Shown here: positions 7,069-16,476 of the stretch, in pieces
Layout of the letters: every line of letters starts with the position of its first letter
How positions within the stretch are numbered: position 1 is the stretch's first letter
NCBI GenBank assembly: GCA_034434015.1
Contig: DAOUAB010000024.1
Coordinates: 74,319-138,318 of the forward strand
From: SpSt-583 sp034434015
Lineage (GTDB): Bacteria > Chloroflexota > Anaerolineae > Anaerolineales > UBA6663
Direction: 5' to 3'
Length of the DNA stretch: 64,000 nt
Translations under genes and position numbers: made by a program
The notes under the pieces: model-generated
What the model saw: the letters and a program-made list of their open reading frames with translations, nothing else
What the model was told of the DNA's origin: nothing
The model's database searches: none

Positions 7069-8235
7069 CTAACGCCACTTGTCGAAGAAGGCGATGGAGT
7101 CCATGATCGTCTTCCACAGCCGCTCGGCCTCGGCCACGCCCGCCGGAAACTGCTCCGCGTCCCACGGCCCCACCAGCGTGTAGACGCTGCCGTTGGCCAC
7201 GATGCTGGCCGTCCGCTGGCGCCACGGCCCGCCGGTGAAATCGTACAGGATGGCGGGCGCGCCGCCGATGGTCGTCTGCTGGACGCTGGCCGGATCGATC
7301 TGCTCCGTCGGCGGAGTCAGCGCCTGCTCCCGGGCCGCCGGCGGCTGATCGTACGTCGCCACCGTGATCGACGTCCGCACCTGGCCCCAATCCGTCGTGT
7401 CGGCCAGGACCGGCCCGCCGATGATGCGGCCCGGGAAGTCCGGGTCGAGTTCATAACCGGCCGGGTACAGCAGGCAGAAGCCGCCGCTCTCGCTGATCCA
7501 CAGCCGGGTCTCGGCGCCGGCCGCCGGGCAGACGTCCGCCGCCCGCACAACGGGCCGGTCGTTCGCCGGCGGGAAGAAGACGATGGTCTGCGTCACCGTG
7601 TCCCAGACCAGGCGGACATGCTCGGCCAGCGCCGCTGAGTCTTCCGGCTGGGGCAAGACGCTGACCTGATACTTCAGGCCGCCGACTACGGCCAGCGCAA
7701 TCTGCTGGTTGGCGTAGCCGCCCGGCGCGTTGCGGATGAGCGCGGCCGGTTGGCCGCCCAGCGTAATCGTCTCCACCGTCGGCTGGTCGCCGAAGTAGAA
7801 GAACTCGCGCCACTTCGCGGCGTAGGCCGCGCTGTCCAGCCCGTCGGCCGGGCCGTTGAAGGCCACGGACAGGTTGACGGCGATGCCTTCCTGGCCTTTG
7901 ATTTCGGCGGGACCGAGCACGCTCACGGCCGCGTCCGGCCGGACGTCGTCCGGTTTGACTTCGAAGTAGGCGGGGTAGAGGAAGCAGTAACCGTTCTCGC
8001 GGTTCACGTGCAGCGCCTGGTCGGCGCCGGGTGTGGGGCAGAGCGACGCCGGCTCGGGCGCGGCGGTGGGCTCGGGCGGGGTGGTCGCGGTGGGCGCCGG
8101 GCTGTTCACGGGCGTCACAACCTCGCTGGTCGGTCCGGGCGCGCCGGACGTTGATGAAGACACAATCTGGCAGGCGGTCGAGGTGACGACCACCGCGAGA
8201 AACACGCTCGCCAGACGCAACTGCTTGAGCACCAT
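7069..8235 (-). CDS. lipoprotein with two repeated extracellular domains
   Basis: A 388-residue putative lipoprotein. The signal peptide ends at STAC (lipobox Cys about residue 22), followed by a Ser/Thr/Pro linker to about residue 60. Two homologous domains follow, each starting with a CP-G-A-...-L-...-GGF/YC-LLYP-Y signature (CPTPGADQALHVNRENGYCFLYPAYF and CPAAGAETRLWISESGGFCLLYPAGY) and each ending in an amphipathic stretch with IVFF or IAFF. I do not recognise the domain. ATG 8235 is preceded by AAAGGA at 8 bases; longer upstream frames lack the signal peptide. A strong terminator follows at 7021-7057. Confidence 0.8.
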   Translation of the reverse strand: MVLKQLRLASVFLAVVVTSTACQIVSSSTSGAPGPTSEVVTPVNSPAPTATTPPEPTAAPEPASLCPTPGADQALHVNRENGYCFLYPAYFEVKPDDVRPDAAVSVLGPAEIKGQEGIAVNLSVAFNGPADGLDSAAYAAKWREFFYFGDQPTVETITLGGQPAALIRNAPGGYANQQIALAVVGGLKYQVSVLPQPEDSAALAEHVRLVWDTVTQTIVFFPPANDRPVVRAADVCPAAGAETRLWISESGGFCLLYPAGYELDPDFPGRIIGGPVLADTTDWGQVRTSITVATYDQPPAAREQALTPPTEQIDPASVQQTTIGGAPAILYDFTGGPWRQRTASIVANGSVYTLVGPWDAEQFPAGVAEAERLWKTIMDSIAFFDKWR

Positions 8236-8473
8236 GCTTGAGTCCTTTCGAGAGGCGCCTGTGCGCCAAGAGTGCCGGCCCGCCGGCTGACGGTCTCCGC
8301 CGGGCTGGTAATCAAAATACACACATTCCCGGAAATCGCGCCGGTCTTCCGGCTCAGCCCGCCCTCCGCCCAAAGGCGGAGCCGCCGCGGCCCGGCGCCG
8401 GGAGTATGACGTCGCCGGGCCGGCCGGGGTTCCGCCGGTCGAGCCGCGCGCCGTTTGTGAGACAATGACGCGC

Positions 8474-9253
8474 ATGACCGACCGACCGTTCCTCTCCGTC
8501 GTCATCCCCGCTTACAATGAATCAGCCAACCTGAAAGCCGGCGCGCTGGCGAAGGTCGCTCAATATTTTGCGGCGCAGCCCTATTCGTATGAAGTCCTGG
8601 TCGTCGACGACGGCAGCGAGGACGATACGGCCGCGCAGGCCGAGGCTTTCGCCCAGGCCGCGCCGCATTTCCGCGTGTTGCGCGCCCCGCACCGCGGCAA
8701 AGCCCAGGCCGTCGCCGCCGGCCTGCTGGCCGCCTGCGGCGAGATCGTCCTGTTCAGCGACATGGACCAGGCCACGCCCATCGGCGAGATTGAGCGGCTG
8801 CTGCCCTTCTTCGAGCAGGGGTCCGACATCGTCATCGGCTCGCGCGGCGCGGCGCGGCGCAACGCCCCGGCCTGGCGCCGGGCCATGTCCCTGAGCCAGA
8901 TCGTGCTGCGTAACGCGATCCTGGGCTTCGCCGGGATCACGGACACCCAGTGCGGGTTCAAGGCATTTCGCCGCGCCGTCGTCCGGCCGCTGCTCGCGGG
9001 CCTGCGCGTCTACACGCCGAGGGACGGCTCCGGCCCCCGGGGCGCGTCGGTGACGTCCGGCTTCGACGTCGAACTGCTCTTCGTGGCCCGCCGGCTCGGC
9101 TACCGGGTTCAGGAGGTGCCGGTGGAGTGGGATTATCGCCGGACGCGGCGCGTCAACCTCCTGCGCGATTCGTGGCGCGGCCTGCGCGACCTGCTGCGCA
9201 TCCGTCTGGCCGACTTGCGCGGCGCTTACGGCCGCGAGCCGTTGGCTCGGTGA
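8474..9253 (+). CDS. family 2 glycosyltransferase (dolichyl-phosphate-sugar synthase-like)
   Basis: A 259-residue GT-A fold transferase: MTDRPFLSVVIPAYNESANLK, YEVLVVDDGSEDDTAAQAEAF, LFSDMDQATP (the DxD-like metal site), VIGSRG, and DTQCGFKAFRRAVV, which together match the DPM1/ALG5-like group that transfers a sugar to a polyprenyl phosphate. No transmembrane anchor is seen. ATG 8474 is preferred to ATG 8465 because a GACAAT -10-like box at 8461-8466 overlaps the earlier codon and would give a leaderless message from 8474. Its stop overlaps the GTG start of the MFS gene, so the pair is coupled. Confidence 0.88.
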   Translation: MTDRPFLSVVIPAYNESANLKAGALAKVAQYFAAQPYSYEVLVVDDGSEDDTAAQAEAFAQAAPHFRVLRAPHRGKAQAVAAGLLAACGEIVLFSDMDQATPIGEIERLLPFFEQGSDIVIGSRGAARRNAPAWRRAMSLSQIVLRNAILGFAGITDTQCGFKAFRRAVVRPLLAGLRVYTPRDGSGPRGASVTSGFDVELLFVARRLGYRVQEVPVEWDYRRTRRVNLLRDSWRGLRDLLRIRLADLRGAYGREPLAR

Positions 9254-10551
9254 GCGGCCGCGACGACCGCAAACCTGAAGCGTTGAAACGTTCCTCCGGA
9301 ACCCCGGCGCGCCTCCGCCTCCCCGCCTGGCGCGTGCTGGTGCCCGTCGGCCTCGGCACCGCGCTGTCGCTGATGGGCGACGCGGCCCTGTACACCGTGC
9401 TGCCCACGCACACGACCGAGGCCGGCGTGGCGCTGGCCAGCGTCGGCCTGCTCCTCAGCGCCAACCGCTGGGTCCGTCTGCTCACCAACACCTGGGCCGG
9501 CCTGGCCTACGACCGCTGGCCGCGGCGCTGGCTGTTCGTCCCCGCCCTCGGCCTGGGCGCGCTGTCCACCCTGCTGTATGCCGTGGCGCACGGATTCTGG
9601 CCGCTGCTGGCGGCGCGGCTGTTGTGGGGCCTGGCCTGGTCCGGCATCTGGGTCGGCGGCAACCTGATCAGCCTCGACGCGGCGGCGCCCGAAGACCGCG
9701 GGCGTCTGATCGGCCTCTACCAGTTGTGCTTCTACCTCGGCACGACCCTGGCCGCGCCGCTGGGCGGCCTGCTGACCGACGGGCTGGGCTATCACCGGGC
9801 GCTGGCCGTGGCCGCGGCGCTCACCGGCCTGGGCGCGTTCGGGGCGCTCGTCTTTTTGCCGGAGACGCGCCGCCCGCCGCGCGATCCGGCCCGCGTCACG
9901 TTCGGGCCGGGAACGGCTGCGGCGGCCGCGGAGGCGCGCCGGCCAGGCCACGTCTGGCTGCCCGCGCTCCTGTACAGCGTCAACCGTTTCGTGCTGGCCG
10001 GCGTGCTCGTCTCCACGCTGGCGTTGCTGGTCCAGGCGCGGGTGGGGCCGGTTCGGGTCGGTGGGCTATCGCTTGGCCTCGCCACACTGAGCGGCGTCCT
10101 GCTCGGCCTCAGCACGCTGTTCAGCATGGCCGCGGCGCCGCTGGCCGGCGGGTGGTCGGACCGGGTGGGGGACCGCTGGCGCGTGGCGGCGGCCGGGCTG
10201 GTCCCGGGCATCGTCGGGATGGGCCTGCTGGCTTCCGGGCAGCCGGGCCTCATCCTGCCGGCGGTCTTGTTGACCGCGATGGCGGGCGGCAGCAATCAGA
10301 GCCTAGCCACGGCCGCGCTGGGCGACGAGGCGGACGCGCCGCGCCGCGGCCGGGCGCTCAGCGCCATGCACACCGCCGGCGACCTGGGGAGCGCGCTGGC
10401 GCCGCCGCTGGCGTACGCGCTGCTGCCTGTCGTCGGCCTGAGCGGCGTCTACACACTCTGCGCCCTGCTGCTGGCCGGGATGCTGGCGCTGGCGCTTTGG
10501 CGGACGAGAGCCCGGCGCCCCGTGGAGGACGGACTGGACGCGCCGCCCTGA
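9250..10551 (+). CDS. MFS transporter
   Basis: A 433-residue 12-helix major facilitator. Conserved signatures include the loop 2-3 motif NTWAGLAYDRWPRRWLF, LWGLAWSGIWVGGNLISLDAAAPEDRGRLIGLYQ (helix 4-5 region), and the second-half equivalent APLAGGWSDRVGDRWR. The start is GTG at 9250, overlapping the TGA of the glycosyltransferase gene; the first ~25 residues (VSGRDDRKPEALKRSS) are polar, then helix 1 begins. The substrate is unknown. The coupling to a glycosyltransferase hints at envelope or natural-product glycan export, as inference only. Confidence 0.88.
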   Translation: MSGRDDRKPEALKRSSGTPARLRLPAWRVLVPVGLGTALSLMGDAALYTVLPTHTTEAGVALASVGLLLSANRWVRLLTNTWAGLAYDRWPRRWLFVPALGLGALSTLLYAVAHGFWPLLAARLLWGLAWSGIWVGGNLISLDAAAPEDRGRLIGLYQLCFYLGTTLAAPLGGLLTDGLGYHRALAVAAALTGLGAFGALVFLPETRRPPRDPARVTFGPGTAAAAAEARRPGHVWLPALLYSVNRFVLAGVLVSTLALLVQARVGPVRVGGLSLGLATLSGVLLGLSTLFSMAAAPLAGGWSDRVGDRWRVAAAGLVPGIVGMGLLASGQPGLILPAVLLTAMAGGSNQSLATAALGDEADAPRRGRALSAMHTAGDLGSALAPPLAYALLPVVGLSGVYTLCALLLAGMLALALWRTRARRPVEDGLDAPP

Positions 10552-10613
10552 AAGGGGCGGAACTTCCCCGTTCCGCTGCGCGTCAAGGCAATGGCATTGA
10601 CCTCGGGTGTTCT

Positions 10614-11657
10614 ATGTCCATCCAGCGCTGTCTGCTCGCCGTCGCCCTGCTCCTGGCCGGCTGCATCACGCCCCCTTCGCCGACTGTCCCGATCCTGACG
10701 CCGGACGCGCTCACCGCCACGGCCACGCCTCAACCGCCTCCAACCCGCACCCTGGCGCCGCCCGCCTCGACGACGGCGGCTCCGGCCTCCGCCACGCCGA
10801 CGACGGCAAGCGGCGCGACGCCCACCCAGACGGTTGAGCCGACCGGAACGGAGGCGCCGCCGACTCGCACGGACGAGCCAGCGACTCCGACCGGCGAGCC
10901 ATCGGCTCAACCCAACGCGCCCGTCATCCTCTCCTTCGCGGCCTCGCCGGCCGAGATTGATCCGGGCGGATCGGTGACGTTGAGCTGGGAGGCGCAGGCG
11001 GATGAGATCGCGCTCTGGCGCCTCGACGCGCAGGGTCGCCTGAGCGAGCTTTATCCGCATGTTCCGGCCGCCGGCGCGCTGACCGTGAACGCCCCGGCTG
11101 AGCAGCGCACGCCCGTGTACTTCATGCTCTTCGCCGTGCGCGGCGGCGTCACCGTCCAGGCCAGCGCGTCGGTGGCGGTCCGCTGCCCCGACGTCTGGTT
11201 CTTCCCGAATCCGCCGGCCGCCTGCCCGCAATCGCCGGCTCACACCACCGTGATGCAGGCGCAGACCTTCGAGCATGGCCTGATGCTGTGGACGGCCTGG
11301 AACGACTTCATCTACATCCTGTACGCGGACGCGCTCTCGCCGCGCTGGTCCGCGCAGCCTAACGCCTGGTTCGCCGGGATGCCGGAGAGCGACCCGGCCC
11401 TCGTCCCGCCGGCCGGCCTGTATCAGCCGGTGCGCGGCTTCGGCGCGGCCTGGCGCGATGAGCAGTCGCTGCCCGGCTACCGCGTGCGCGACCGCCTGGG
11501 CTGGGCGACCGCCGAGGAGTTCGGCGTGCCGGACGCCGCCTTTCAGTGCGACTCGGCGCCCAAGTACACCACCTGCTTCATCAGCGGCCCCGGCGGCGTG
11601 GTGTACGAGCTGAAGCCGGAGCGCTCGGGCTGGGAGGTGTGGCCGGGGCCGAAATAG
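10614..11657 (+). CDS. lipoprotein with Thr/Pro linker
   Basis: A 347-residue putative lipoprotein: signal MSIQRCLLAVALLLAGC with lipobox LAGC, then a long Thr/Pro/Ala linker to about residue 100, then an Ig-like segment (PVILSFAASPAEIDPGGSVTLSWEAQADEIALWRLD) and a Cys-containing C-terminal domain (CPDVWFFPNPPAACPQSPAHTT, YTTCFISGPGGVVYEL). The Ig-like part resembles domains found in other surface lipoproteins of these bacteria; the C-terminal domain is not recognised. It follows the MFS gene by 62 bases and may be co-transcribed with it. Confidence 0.82.
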   Translation: MSIQRCLLAVALLLAGCITPPSPTVPILTPDALTATATPQPPPTRTLAPPASTTAAPASATPTTASGATPTQTVEPTGTEAPPTRTDEPATPTGEPSAQPNAPVILSFAASPAEIDPGGSVTLSWEAQADEIALWRLDAQGRLSELYPHVPAAGALTVNAPAEQRTPVYFMLFAVRGGVTVQASASVAVRCPDVWFFPNPPAACPQSPAHTTVMQAQTFEHGLMLWTAWNDFIYILYADALSPRWSAQPNAWFAGMPESDPALVPPAGLYQPVRGFGAAWRDEQSLPGYRVRDRLGWATAEEFGVPDAAFQCDSAPKYTTCFISGPGGVVYELKPERSGWEVWPGPK

Positions 11658-11667
11658 CAAGTTGCGC

Positions 11668-11673
11668 TACAAT
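11668..11673 (+). promoter_or_regulatory. -10 box (TACAAT) directly before a start codon
   Basis: GCTACAATCC lies 8 bases upstream of ATG 11682. With the usual -10 to +1 spacing the transcript would begin 1-2 bases before the ATG, i.e. a leaderless mRNA. No convincing -35 box is seen. Confidence 0.5.
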
Positions 11674-11681
11674 CCAGCGCC

Positions 11682-14081
11682 ATGCGCGATTGGTATCTGA
11701 CCCAGGACGACCCCCTCGTCCTGCGCCTCGCCGCCGACGTCCGCCTGTCGCCCACCGATTACGCCGACGACCAGATCTGGGAGTTGAGCCTGGCCGGAGG
11801 CGAGCCGCCCGCCCTGGCCCTGCGCACCACCTATGGCCTGCGCGCCCGCGAAATGCGCCTCTTCCCGGTCCTGGCCGAGGGCGACCGCCGCGTCAACGAT
11901 CCGGCGGACTTTGTCTTCACCCCGGCCGTGCGCGCCTTTTACCCGAATTACCTGCGGGTGACGTTCGAGCCCTTGAGCGCCATCGCCGTCACCGCCCACT
12001 ACTGGGCGCCGGACTCGCATTCGGTCGCCGGGCAGTTCACGTTCGTCAACCACGACCCGGAGGGCCGCACGCGCACGGTCCGGTTCACGCTGGCCGGGGC
12101 GCTCAAGCCTTTGGAGAACGCCCGGCCTCTGGGGCCGGCGCAGCTGGAGGAGCTGGCCGTGCTCAACGGGCGCTCCGGGAATCTGGAGATCGTGGTCGCG
12201 CTGGATGGCGAGAGCGAGGCCGACGCCGCCCTCTTCCCTGGCCTCACCCGTGTGTTGGACCTGCCGCCGAATGTGCCGGTCTTTGTGCGCTGGGCGCAGG
12301 CGGCGCGCCCGCACGTAGCCGAAAGCCTGACCGCGCTGCGCTCCATCTTCACGCGCGAGTGGGAGGGCGAGTTCGCGCGCATCGAGCTGCTCAACGCCGG
12401 CCTGCTGGAGATCGAGACCGGCGACCTCGATTGGGACGCGGCCTTCGCCTTCGCGCAGACCGTGGCTCTCCGTAGCTATCTCGGCTCCACGCCCCACCTG
12501 CCGTATCCGTCCTTCGTGTTCGCGCGCCACCCGGACCGCGGCTATTCGCTCAAGGGCGACGGCTCCGACCATGTCTGGCAGTGGGGCGGCCAGGCCGCCC
12601 TGGAAGCCTACGTCAATCTGCCCCAGGTCGTGTCGGCCGCGCCGGACCTGGCCAAGGGCGTCCTGCGCAACTGGCTGGCCGTGCAGGATGAGAAGGGCTT
12701 CATCGACTGGAAGCCCGGCCTGGGCGGACAGCGCAGCCGCGCGCTCTGTCTGCCGCTGCTGGCCTCCATCGGCTGGCGCCTCTATGAGCACACCGAGGAC
12801 CGCGCCTTTCTGGAGGCCGTCTATCCGGGCCTGCGCCGTTTCCTGGACGTCTGGTTCACGCCGCGCCATGACCGGGACGAGGACGGCGTGCCGGAATGGT
12901 CGCACACGCTCCAATCGGGTTTCGACGATCATCCCTCCTTCGCGCGCACCGCGCCCTGGGCGCAAGGCGCGGACATCACAGCCGTCGAGTCGCCCGACCT
13001 GGCCGCCTACCTGTTCCAGGAGTGCCGGTCCCTCAACCGCATCGCCGAGGCCCTCGGACAGCCGGCTGATCCGGCCCTGGCGCAGCGCGCGGCCCTCTTG
13101 AAATCCGCCCTGGACCAGATGTGGCGCGATGAGACGGCCAGCTATCACTACATGGATCGCGACTCGCACGCCGTGACGCCTGGCGAGGTGCTGGCGGAGG
13201 GGCGCGGCCACCTGGCCGTGGACCTCTCGCGCCGCTTTGCGCCGCCGGCCCGCCTGCGGGTGAAGGCCATTGGTCCGCGCGGGGCGCGGCCGGAGATGGG
13301 GGTGGCTCTGAGCGGGCGCGGCCGGCGCGGCCGGCATCGCGTGGAGACGCTCAAACGCTCGCACGTCGCCTGGTATTTCGGGGTGGGGACGGCGGTGAGC
13401 GAGAAGCTCTACAGCGAGATCGACCGGGTCGAGGTGACCGGCCTGACCGACGAGTTCGCGGTGACGGTCGCCACGGTGGACACCACGCGCCAGGACCAGA
13501 CGCTATTACTGCCGCTGTGGGCGGGCGTGCCCGACGCGGCGCGGGCCGAGGCCCTGGTGCGCCGGACGATCCTGGACCCCGAGCGTTACTGGCGGCCGTA
13601 CGGGGCGCCGAAGTGCTCGGCCCAGGACCCGGCTTACAGACCCGACAACCGCGACGGCGCCGGCGGCGTCTGGCTGATGTGGAACACCCTGTTAGGAGAG
13701 GGCCTGATCGACTACGGCTACCGCGCCGAGGCGGCCGAATTGCTCGGGCGGCTGATGGCGGCCGTCCTCCACACCCTGCGGACGGAGAAGTGTTTTCGCG
13801 AAGCCTATAACGCCGACCGGCCGGAAGGCCTGGGCGACAAAGACTATGTGTGGGGCGTGGCGCCGGTGGCGCTTTTCCTGCGCCTGCTGGGCGTGCGCCC
13901 GGTCTCGCCGCGGCGCGTTTGGGTGGAGGGCCGCAGCCCGTTCCCGTGGCCCGTGACGGTGCGCTGGAAGGGGCTGGAAGTGAGGAAGGACAGCGTCGCG
14001 ACCACGCTCACGTTCCCCTCCGGTCGTGAAGTCGTCGTGTCCGAGCCGACGCCGCAGTGGGTGGAGGACGCCGACGTGTGA
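11682..14081 (+). CDS. MGH1-like glycoside hydrolase (six-hairpin fold)
   Basis: A 799-residue cytoplasmic-looking protein (no signal peptide). The N-terminal ~280 residues are beta-rich; the central part has the alpha/alpha toroid pattern of GH63/MGH1-like enzymes (GDGSDHVWQWGGQAALEAYVNLPQ; RHDRDEDGVPEWSHTLQSGFDDHPSF; ITAVESPDLAAYLFQECRSLNRIAEALGQ; DGAGGVWLMWNTLLGEGLIDYGYRAEA). The acidic residues in GVPEWSHTLQSGFDD occupy the place of the general-acid motif of that clan. Related enzymes hydrolyse mannosyl- or glucosyl-glycerate and small glucosides; the substrate here is not known. It is convergent with the zinc-ribbon gene 25 bases on. Confidence 0.82.
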   Translation: MRDWYLTQDDPLVLRLAADVRLSPTDYADDQIWELSLAGGEPPALALRTTYGLRAREMRLFPVLAEGDRRVNDPADFVFTPAVRAFYPNYLRVTFEPLSAIAVTAHYWAPDSHSVAGQFTFVNHDPEGRTRTVRFTLAGALKPLENARPLGPAQLEELAVLNGRSGNLEIVVALDGESEADAALFPGLTRVLDLPPNVPVFVRWAQAARPHVAESLTALRSIFTREWEGEFARIELLNAGLLEIETGDLDWDAAFAFAQTVALRSYLGSTPHLPYPSFVFARHPDRGYSLKGDGSDHVWQWGGQAALEAYVNLPQVVSAAPDLAKGVLRNWLAVQDEKGFIDWKPGLGGQRSRALCLPLLASIGWRLYEHTEDRAFLEAVYPGLRRFLDVWFTPRHDRDEDGVPEWSHTLQSGFDDHPSFARTAPWAQGADITAVESPDLAAYLFQECRSLNRIAEALGQPADPALAQRAALLKSALDQMWRDETASYHYMDRDSHAVTPGEVLAEGRGHLAVDLSRRFAPPARLRVKAIGPRGARPEMGVALSGRGRRGRHRVETLKRSHVAWYFGVGTAVSEKLYSEIDRVEVTGLTDEFAVTVATVDTTRQDQTLLLPLWAGVPDAARAEALVRRTILDPERYWRPYGAPKCSAQDPAYRPDNRDGAGGVWLMWNTLLGEGLIDYGYRAEAAELLGRLMAAVLHTLRTEKCFREAYNADRPEGLGDKDYVWGVAPVALFLRLLGVRPVSPRRVWVEGRSPFPWPVTVRWKGLEVRKDSVATTLTFPSGREVVVSEPTPQWVEDADV

Positions 14082-14106
14082 GGCGCACTGCCTCGCGCTC
14101 AGCGAG

Positions 14107-14511
14107 TCAATCGACGCCGATATCCGAGCCGCAATAGGGACACAGCCCCGGATCCCCGCCGCGCTGGGAGAGCGCGCGCGGCGGAGCGCCGCAGTTGGGG
14201 CAGAGGTCGGGCAGGCGCGTGGACCGGACGGGCGGGGCCGGCGGCCTGGGCGGCGGCGCGGCCTGAAAGGCGGGCGCCGGCGGGGGGGCGGGCGGAGGCG
14301 TTGCCGGGAAAGCCGGCGGAGGCGGGGGCGGCTCGGCGGCGCCCCATTCGCGCGCCAGCGCGCCGGCCACCATGCTCAGGCCGATGACGATGATGATGCC
14401 CGGCCACCACTTGCCGGTCAGGAACAGGATGCCCAGGCCGATCAGCCAGACGGCGCCCTGGACCTCGCCGGCGCGGGAATAGGAGCGGTCACGCTTATAA
14501 CGCTTGGGCAT
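14107..14511 (-). CDS. small membrane protein with C-terminal zinc ribbon
   Basis: A 134-residue protein: basic N-terminus MPKRYKRDRSYSRAGEV, two hydrophobic helices (QGAVWLIGLGILFLTG and WWPGIIIVIGLSMVAGALA; residues about 18-52), a Pro/Ala rich linker to about residue 100, and a C-terminal zinc ribbon with two CPxCG knuckles (LCPNCGAPP and LCPYCGSDIG). The zinc ribbon is cytoplasmic or periplasmic depending on topology, which cannot be settled. ATG 14511 has an AGAGGAG site 8 bases upstream. Function unknown. Confidence 0.82.
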   Translation of the reverse strand: MPKRYKRDRSYSRAGEVQGAVWLIGLGILFLTGKWWPGIIIVIGLSMVAGALAREWGAAEPPPPPPAFPATPPPAPPPAPAFQAAPPPRPPAPPVRSTRLPDLCPNCGAPPRALSQRGGDPGLCPYCGSDIGVD

Positions 14512-14567
14512 CGCGGGTCTCCTCTGGTCAATACGCGCCCCGGCCGGCGGAGTTGCGCCCGCCGGCG

Positions 14568-15836
14568 CTACGTTAGCCGGCGCAGTTGTGGGAAAGCCAC
14601 GAAGGCCGCCGCGGCGCTGAGCGCGCACGTGATCGCGCCGGCCAGCAGCGTGTTCGGCGCCCCCCACCATTCCGCCAGCGTGCCGAACAGGAGCGAGCCG
14701 GCGGGCGCCATACCGACCACGGCCCACAGATAGGCGCTCATGACGCGCCCCCGCAGTTCATCCGGCACGTTCAGTTGCAGCAGGGTGTTGGTCGTCGCCA
14801 GGTGATGGATCATGCCCCAGCCGGTGAAGGCCAGCGCCGCCAGGCTCAGCGGCACCACCCGTGAGAGCGCGGCCCCGGCCAGCCCGCCGGCGAACACGAA
14901 CATCGCCGCCGTCAGCAGCCGGCCCTTGGGCCGGTAGTTGCCGAGCGCCGTCAGCGAGAGCGCGCCGACCAGCGCGCCCAGGCCGATGAACGAGACCAGC
15001 AGCCCATAGCCGTCGGCGCCCAGGCCGAGCACGTCGCGCGCCATCACGGGCAGCAGCGTCGTCGCCGGGAAGCCGAACAGGCTGGGCACGGCCGCCACCA
15101 GCACCAGAGCCAGCACCGACCGGTGGCGCGTGATGTAGCCCAGGCCCTCTTTCAGGTCGGCCAGCGGGCGCAGCCGGCCCGGCCGGGGCGTGAACGGCGG
15201 CAGCCGCATCAGGGCCAGGCCCGCGATCACGGCCAGGAAACTCAGCCCGTTGAAGAAGAACGCCGCCGCCTCGCCCACCTGGGCGACGAGCAGGCCGGCC
15301 ACCGCCGGCCCGACCAGGCGCGCGCCGTTGAACATCGACGAGTTCAGGGCGATGGCGTTCATCAGGTCATCTTTGCCGACCATTTCGATCGTGAACGCCT
15401 GGCGCGCCGGCATGTCGAACGTGTTCACCAGCCCGAGCAGCGTCGTCAGCGCCAGGACGTGCCCGTACTGCACCTGCCCGGCGGCGGTGAGCGCCGCCAG
15501 CGCCAGCGCCAGCGTCAGCATGCCGAGCTGCAAGCCGATCAGGAAACGGCGCTTGTCCACCCGGTCCACGACCACGCCCGCGAACAGCGAGAGCAGCATC
15601 GCGGGCAGCGAATTCATGAACATCACCGTCCCCAGCGCCAGCGGCGAGCCGGTGAGCCGGTACACCAGCCATTGCTGGGCTGTTGATTGCATCCAGGTTC
15701 CGGTCAACGAGATCAGTTGCCCAAACCAGTACAGGCGGTAGTTGCGGTGATTGAAGGCGCGCAGGGCATCCGGCAGATACCACTCGCGCCCGCCCAGGCG
15801 CAGGAAGGGGGTGACGTGGGGGAGGGGTTCGCGCAT
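14568..15836 (-). CDS. MFS exporter (EntS-like, MFS_3)
   Basis: A 422-residue 12-helix transporter of the EntS/MFS_3 type: FNHRNYRLYWFGQLISLTGTWMQSTAQQWLVYRLTGSPLALG (helix 1 and loop), LFAGVVVDRVDKRRFLIGLQ (loop 2-3 motif), VNTFDMPARQAFTIEMVGKDDLMNAIALNSSMFNGARLVGPAVAG (helices 4-5), and PDELRGRVMSAYLWAVVGMAPAGSL in the C-terminal half. The family exports siderophores and other amphiphiles. It lies 57 bases from the zinc-ribbon gene on the same strand and 58 bases downstream of the AMMECR1 gene. Confidence 0.9.
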   Translation of the reverse strand: MREPLPHVTPFLRLGGREWYLPDALRAFNHRNYRLYWFGQLISLTGTWMQSTAQQWLVYRLTGSPLALGTVMFMNSLPAMLLSLFAGVVVDRVDKRRFLIGLQLGMLTLALALAALTAAGQVQYGHVLALTTLLGLVNTFDMPARQAFTIEMVGKDDLMNAIALNSSMFNGARLVGPAVAGLLVAQVGEAAAFFFNGLSFLAVIAGLALMRLPPFTPRPGRLRPLADLKEGLGYITRHRSVLALVLVAAVPSLFGFPATTLLPVMARDVLGLGADGYGLLVSFIGLGALVGALSLTALGNYRPKGRLLTAAMFVFAGGLAGAALSRVVPLSLAALAFTGWGMIHHLATTNTLLQLNVPDELRGRVMSAYLWAVVGMAPAGSLLFGTLAEWWGAPNTLLAGAITCALSAAAAFVAFPQLRRLT

Positions 15837-15894
15837 GCGAAGGCAGAAGGCTCAATGCACAGGGCGCGTTTCGGCGGTGTGCATTCAGACAGTC

Positions 15895-16476
15895 CTACTC
15901 CTTGAGCTCTGGCTCGGTGAACTTCTCGACCTGGTAGACGCTGACGTCCAGTTTCGTCCGCCGCCAGGTATCGGGCGGCAGCCCCATCTTCTCGCACAGC
16001 ATCGACAGGAACTGCGCCGGGTCCGGCACGCGCTCCCACACCTGCGGCAGAAAAGTGGCCCGGCGGTGGCCCAGCGCAAGCGTCACTCCGTCCACACACG
16101 GGCGCAGACGCGTGAGCAGCTCATCCGGGGTTTCGTAGGGCAGCGGTTGCGGCTCCGTCAGCACCGACACCTCGACCTCCAGCATCGGCATCTCGTCCAG
16201 CGCCACCGGCTCGAAGCGGTAGTCCTGGGTGGCCGCCTGGACGGCGTGCCGCTGGACGTCTTCGTAGAGCGGCCAGCGCGCCTCCAGGCCGCCGATGCAG
16301 CCGCGCAGTTCGCCGTCACGCCGCAGCGTGACGAAGCTGGCCGCCGGCCGCCGCAGCGGGTCGGGCAGGCTCGCGGCGTCCACGGCCGGCAGCGGCCGGC
16401 CCTGCACGGCGGCCCGGATCGCGTCGCGTGCTATATGCAGCAGCCGGCGCCTTTCCTCGGGAGCGAGCGTGGACAT
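15895..16476 (-). CDS. amrA: AMMECR1-domain protein (AmmeMemoRadiSam A)
   Basis: A 193-residue protein covering the whole AMMECR1 domain. The hallmark LRGCIGG is present around residue 58, followed by YEDVQRHAVQAATQDYRFEPVALDE and EVSVLTEPQPL; the C-terminal part has FLPQVWERVPDPAQFLSMLCEKMGLPPDTWRRTKLDVSVYQVEKFTE. The domain is often encoded with a MEMO-fold protein and a radical SAM enzyme, but neither partner is seen nearby. The protein is cytoplasmic; its reaction is not established. Confidence 0.92.
   Translation of the reverse strand: MSTLAPEERRRLLHIARDAIRAAVQGRPLPAVDAASLPDPLRRPAASFVTLRRDGELRGCIGGLEARWPLYEDVQRHAVQAATQDYRFEPVALDEMPMLEVEVSVLTEPQPLPYETPDELLTRLRPCVDGVTLALGHRRATFLPQVWERVPDPAQFLSMLCEKMGLPPDTWRRTKLDVSVYQVEKFTEPELKE

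Noticed and set aside
8371..8389. CTCCGCC-CAAA-GGCGGAG hairpin as a terminator
   Set aside because: It lies between two divergent genes where no transcript should end, and no T-run follows on either strand.
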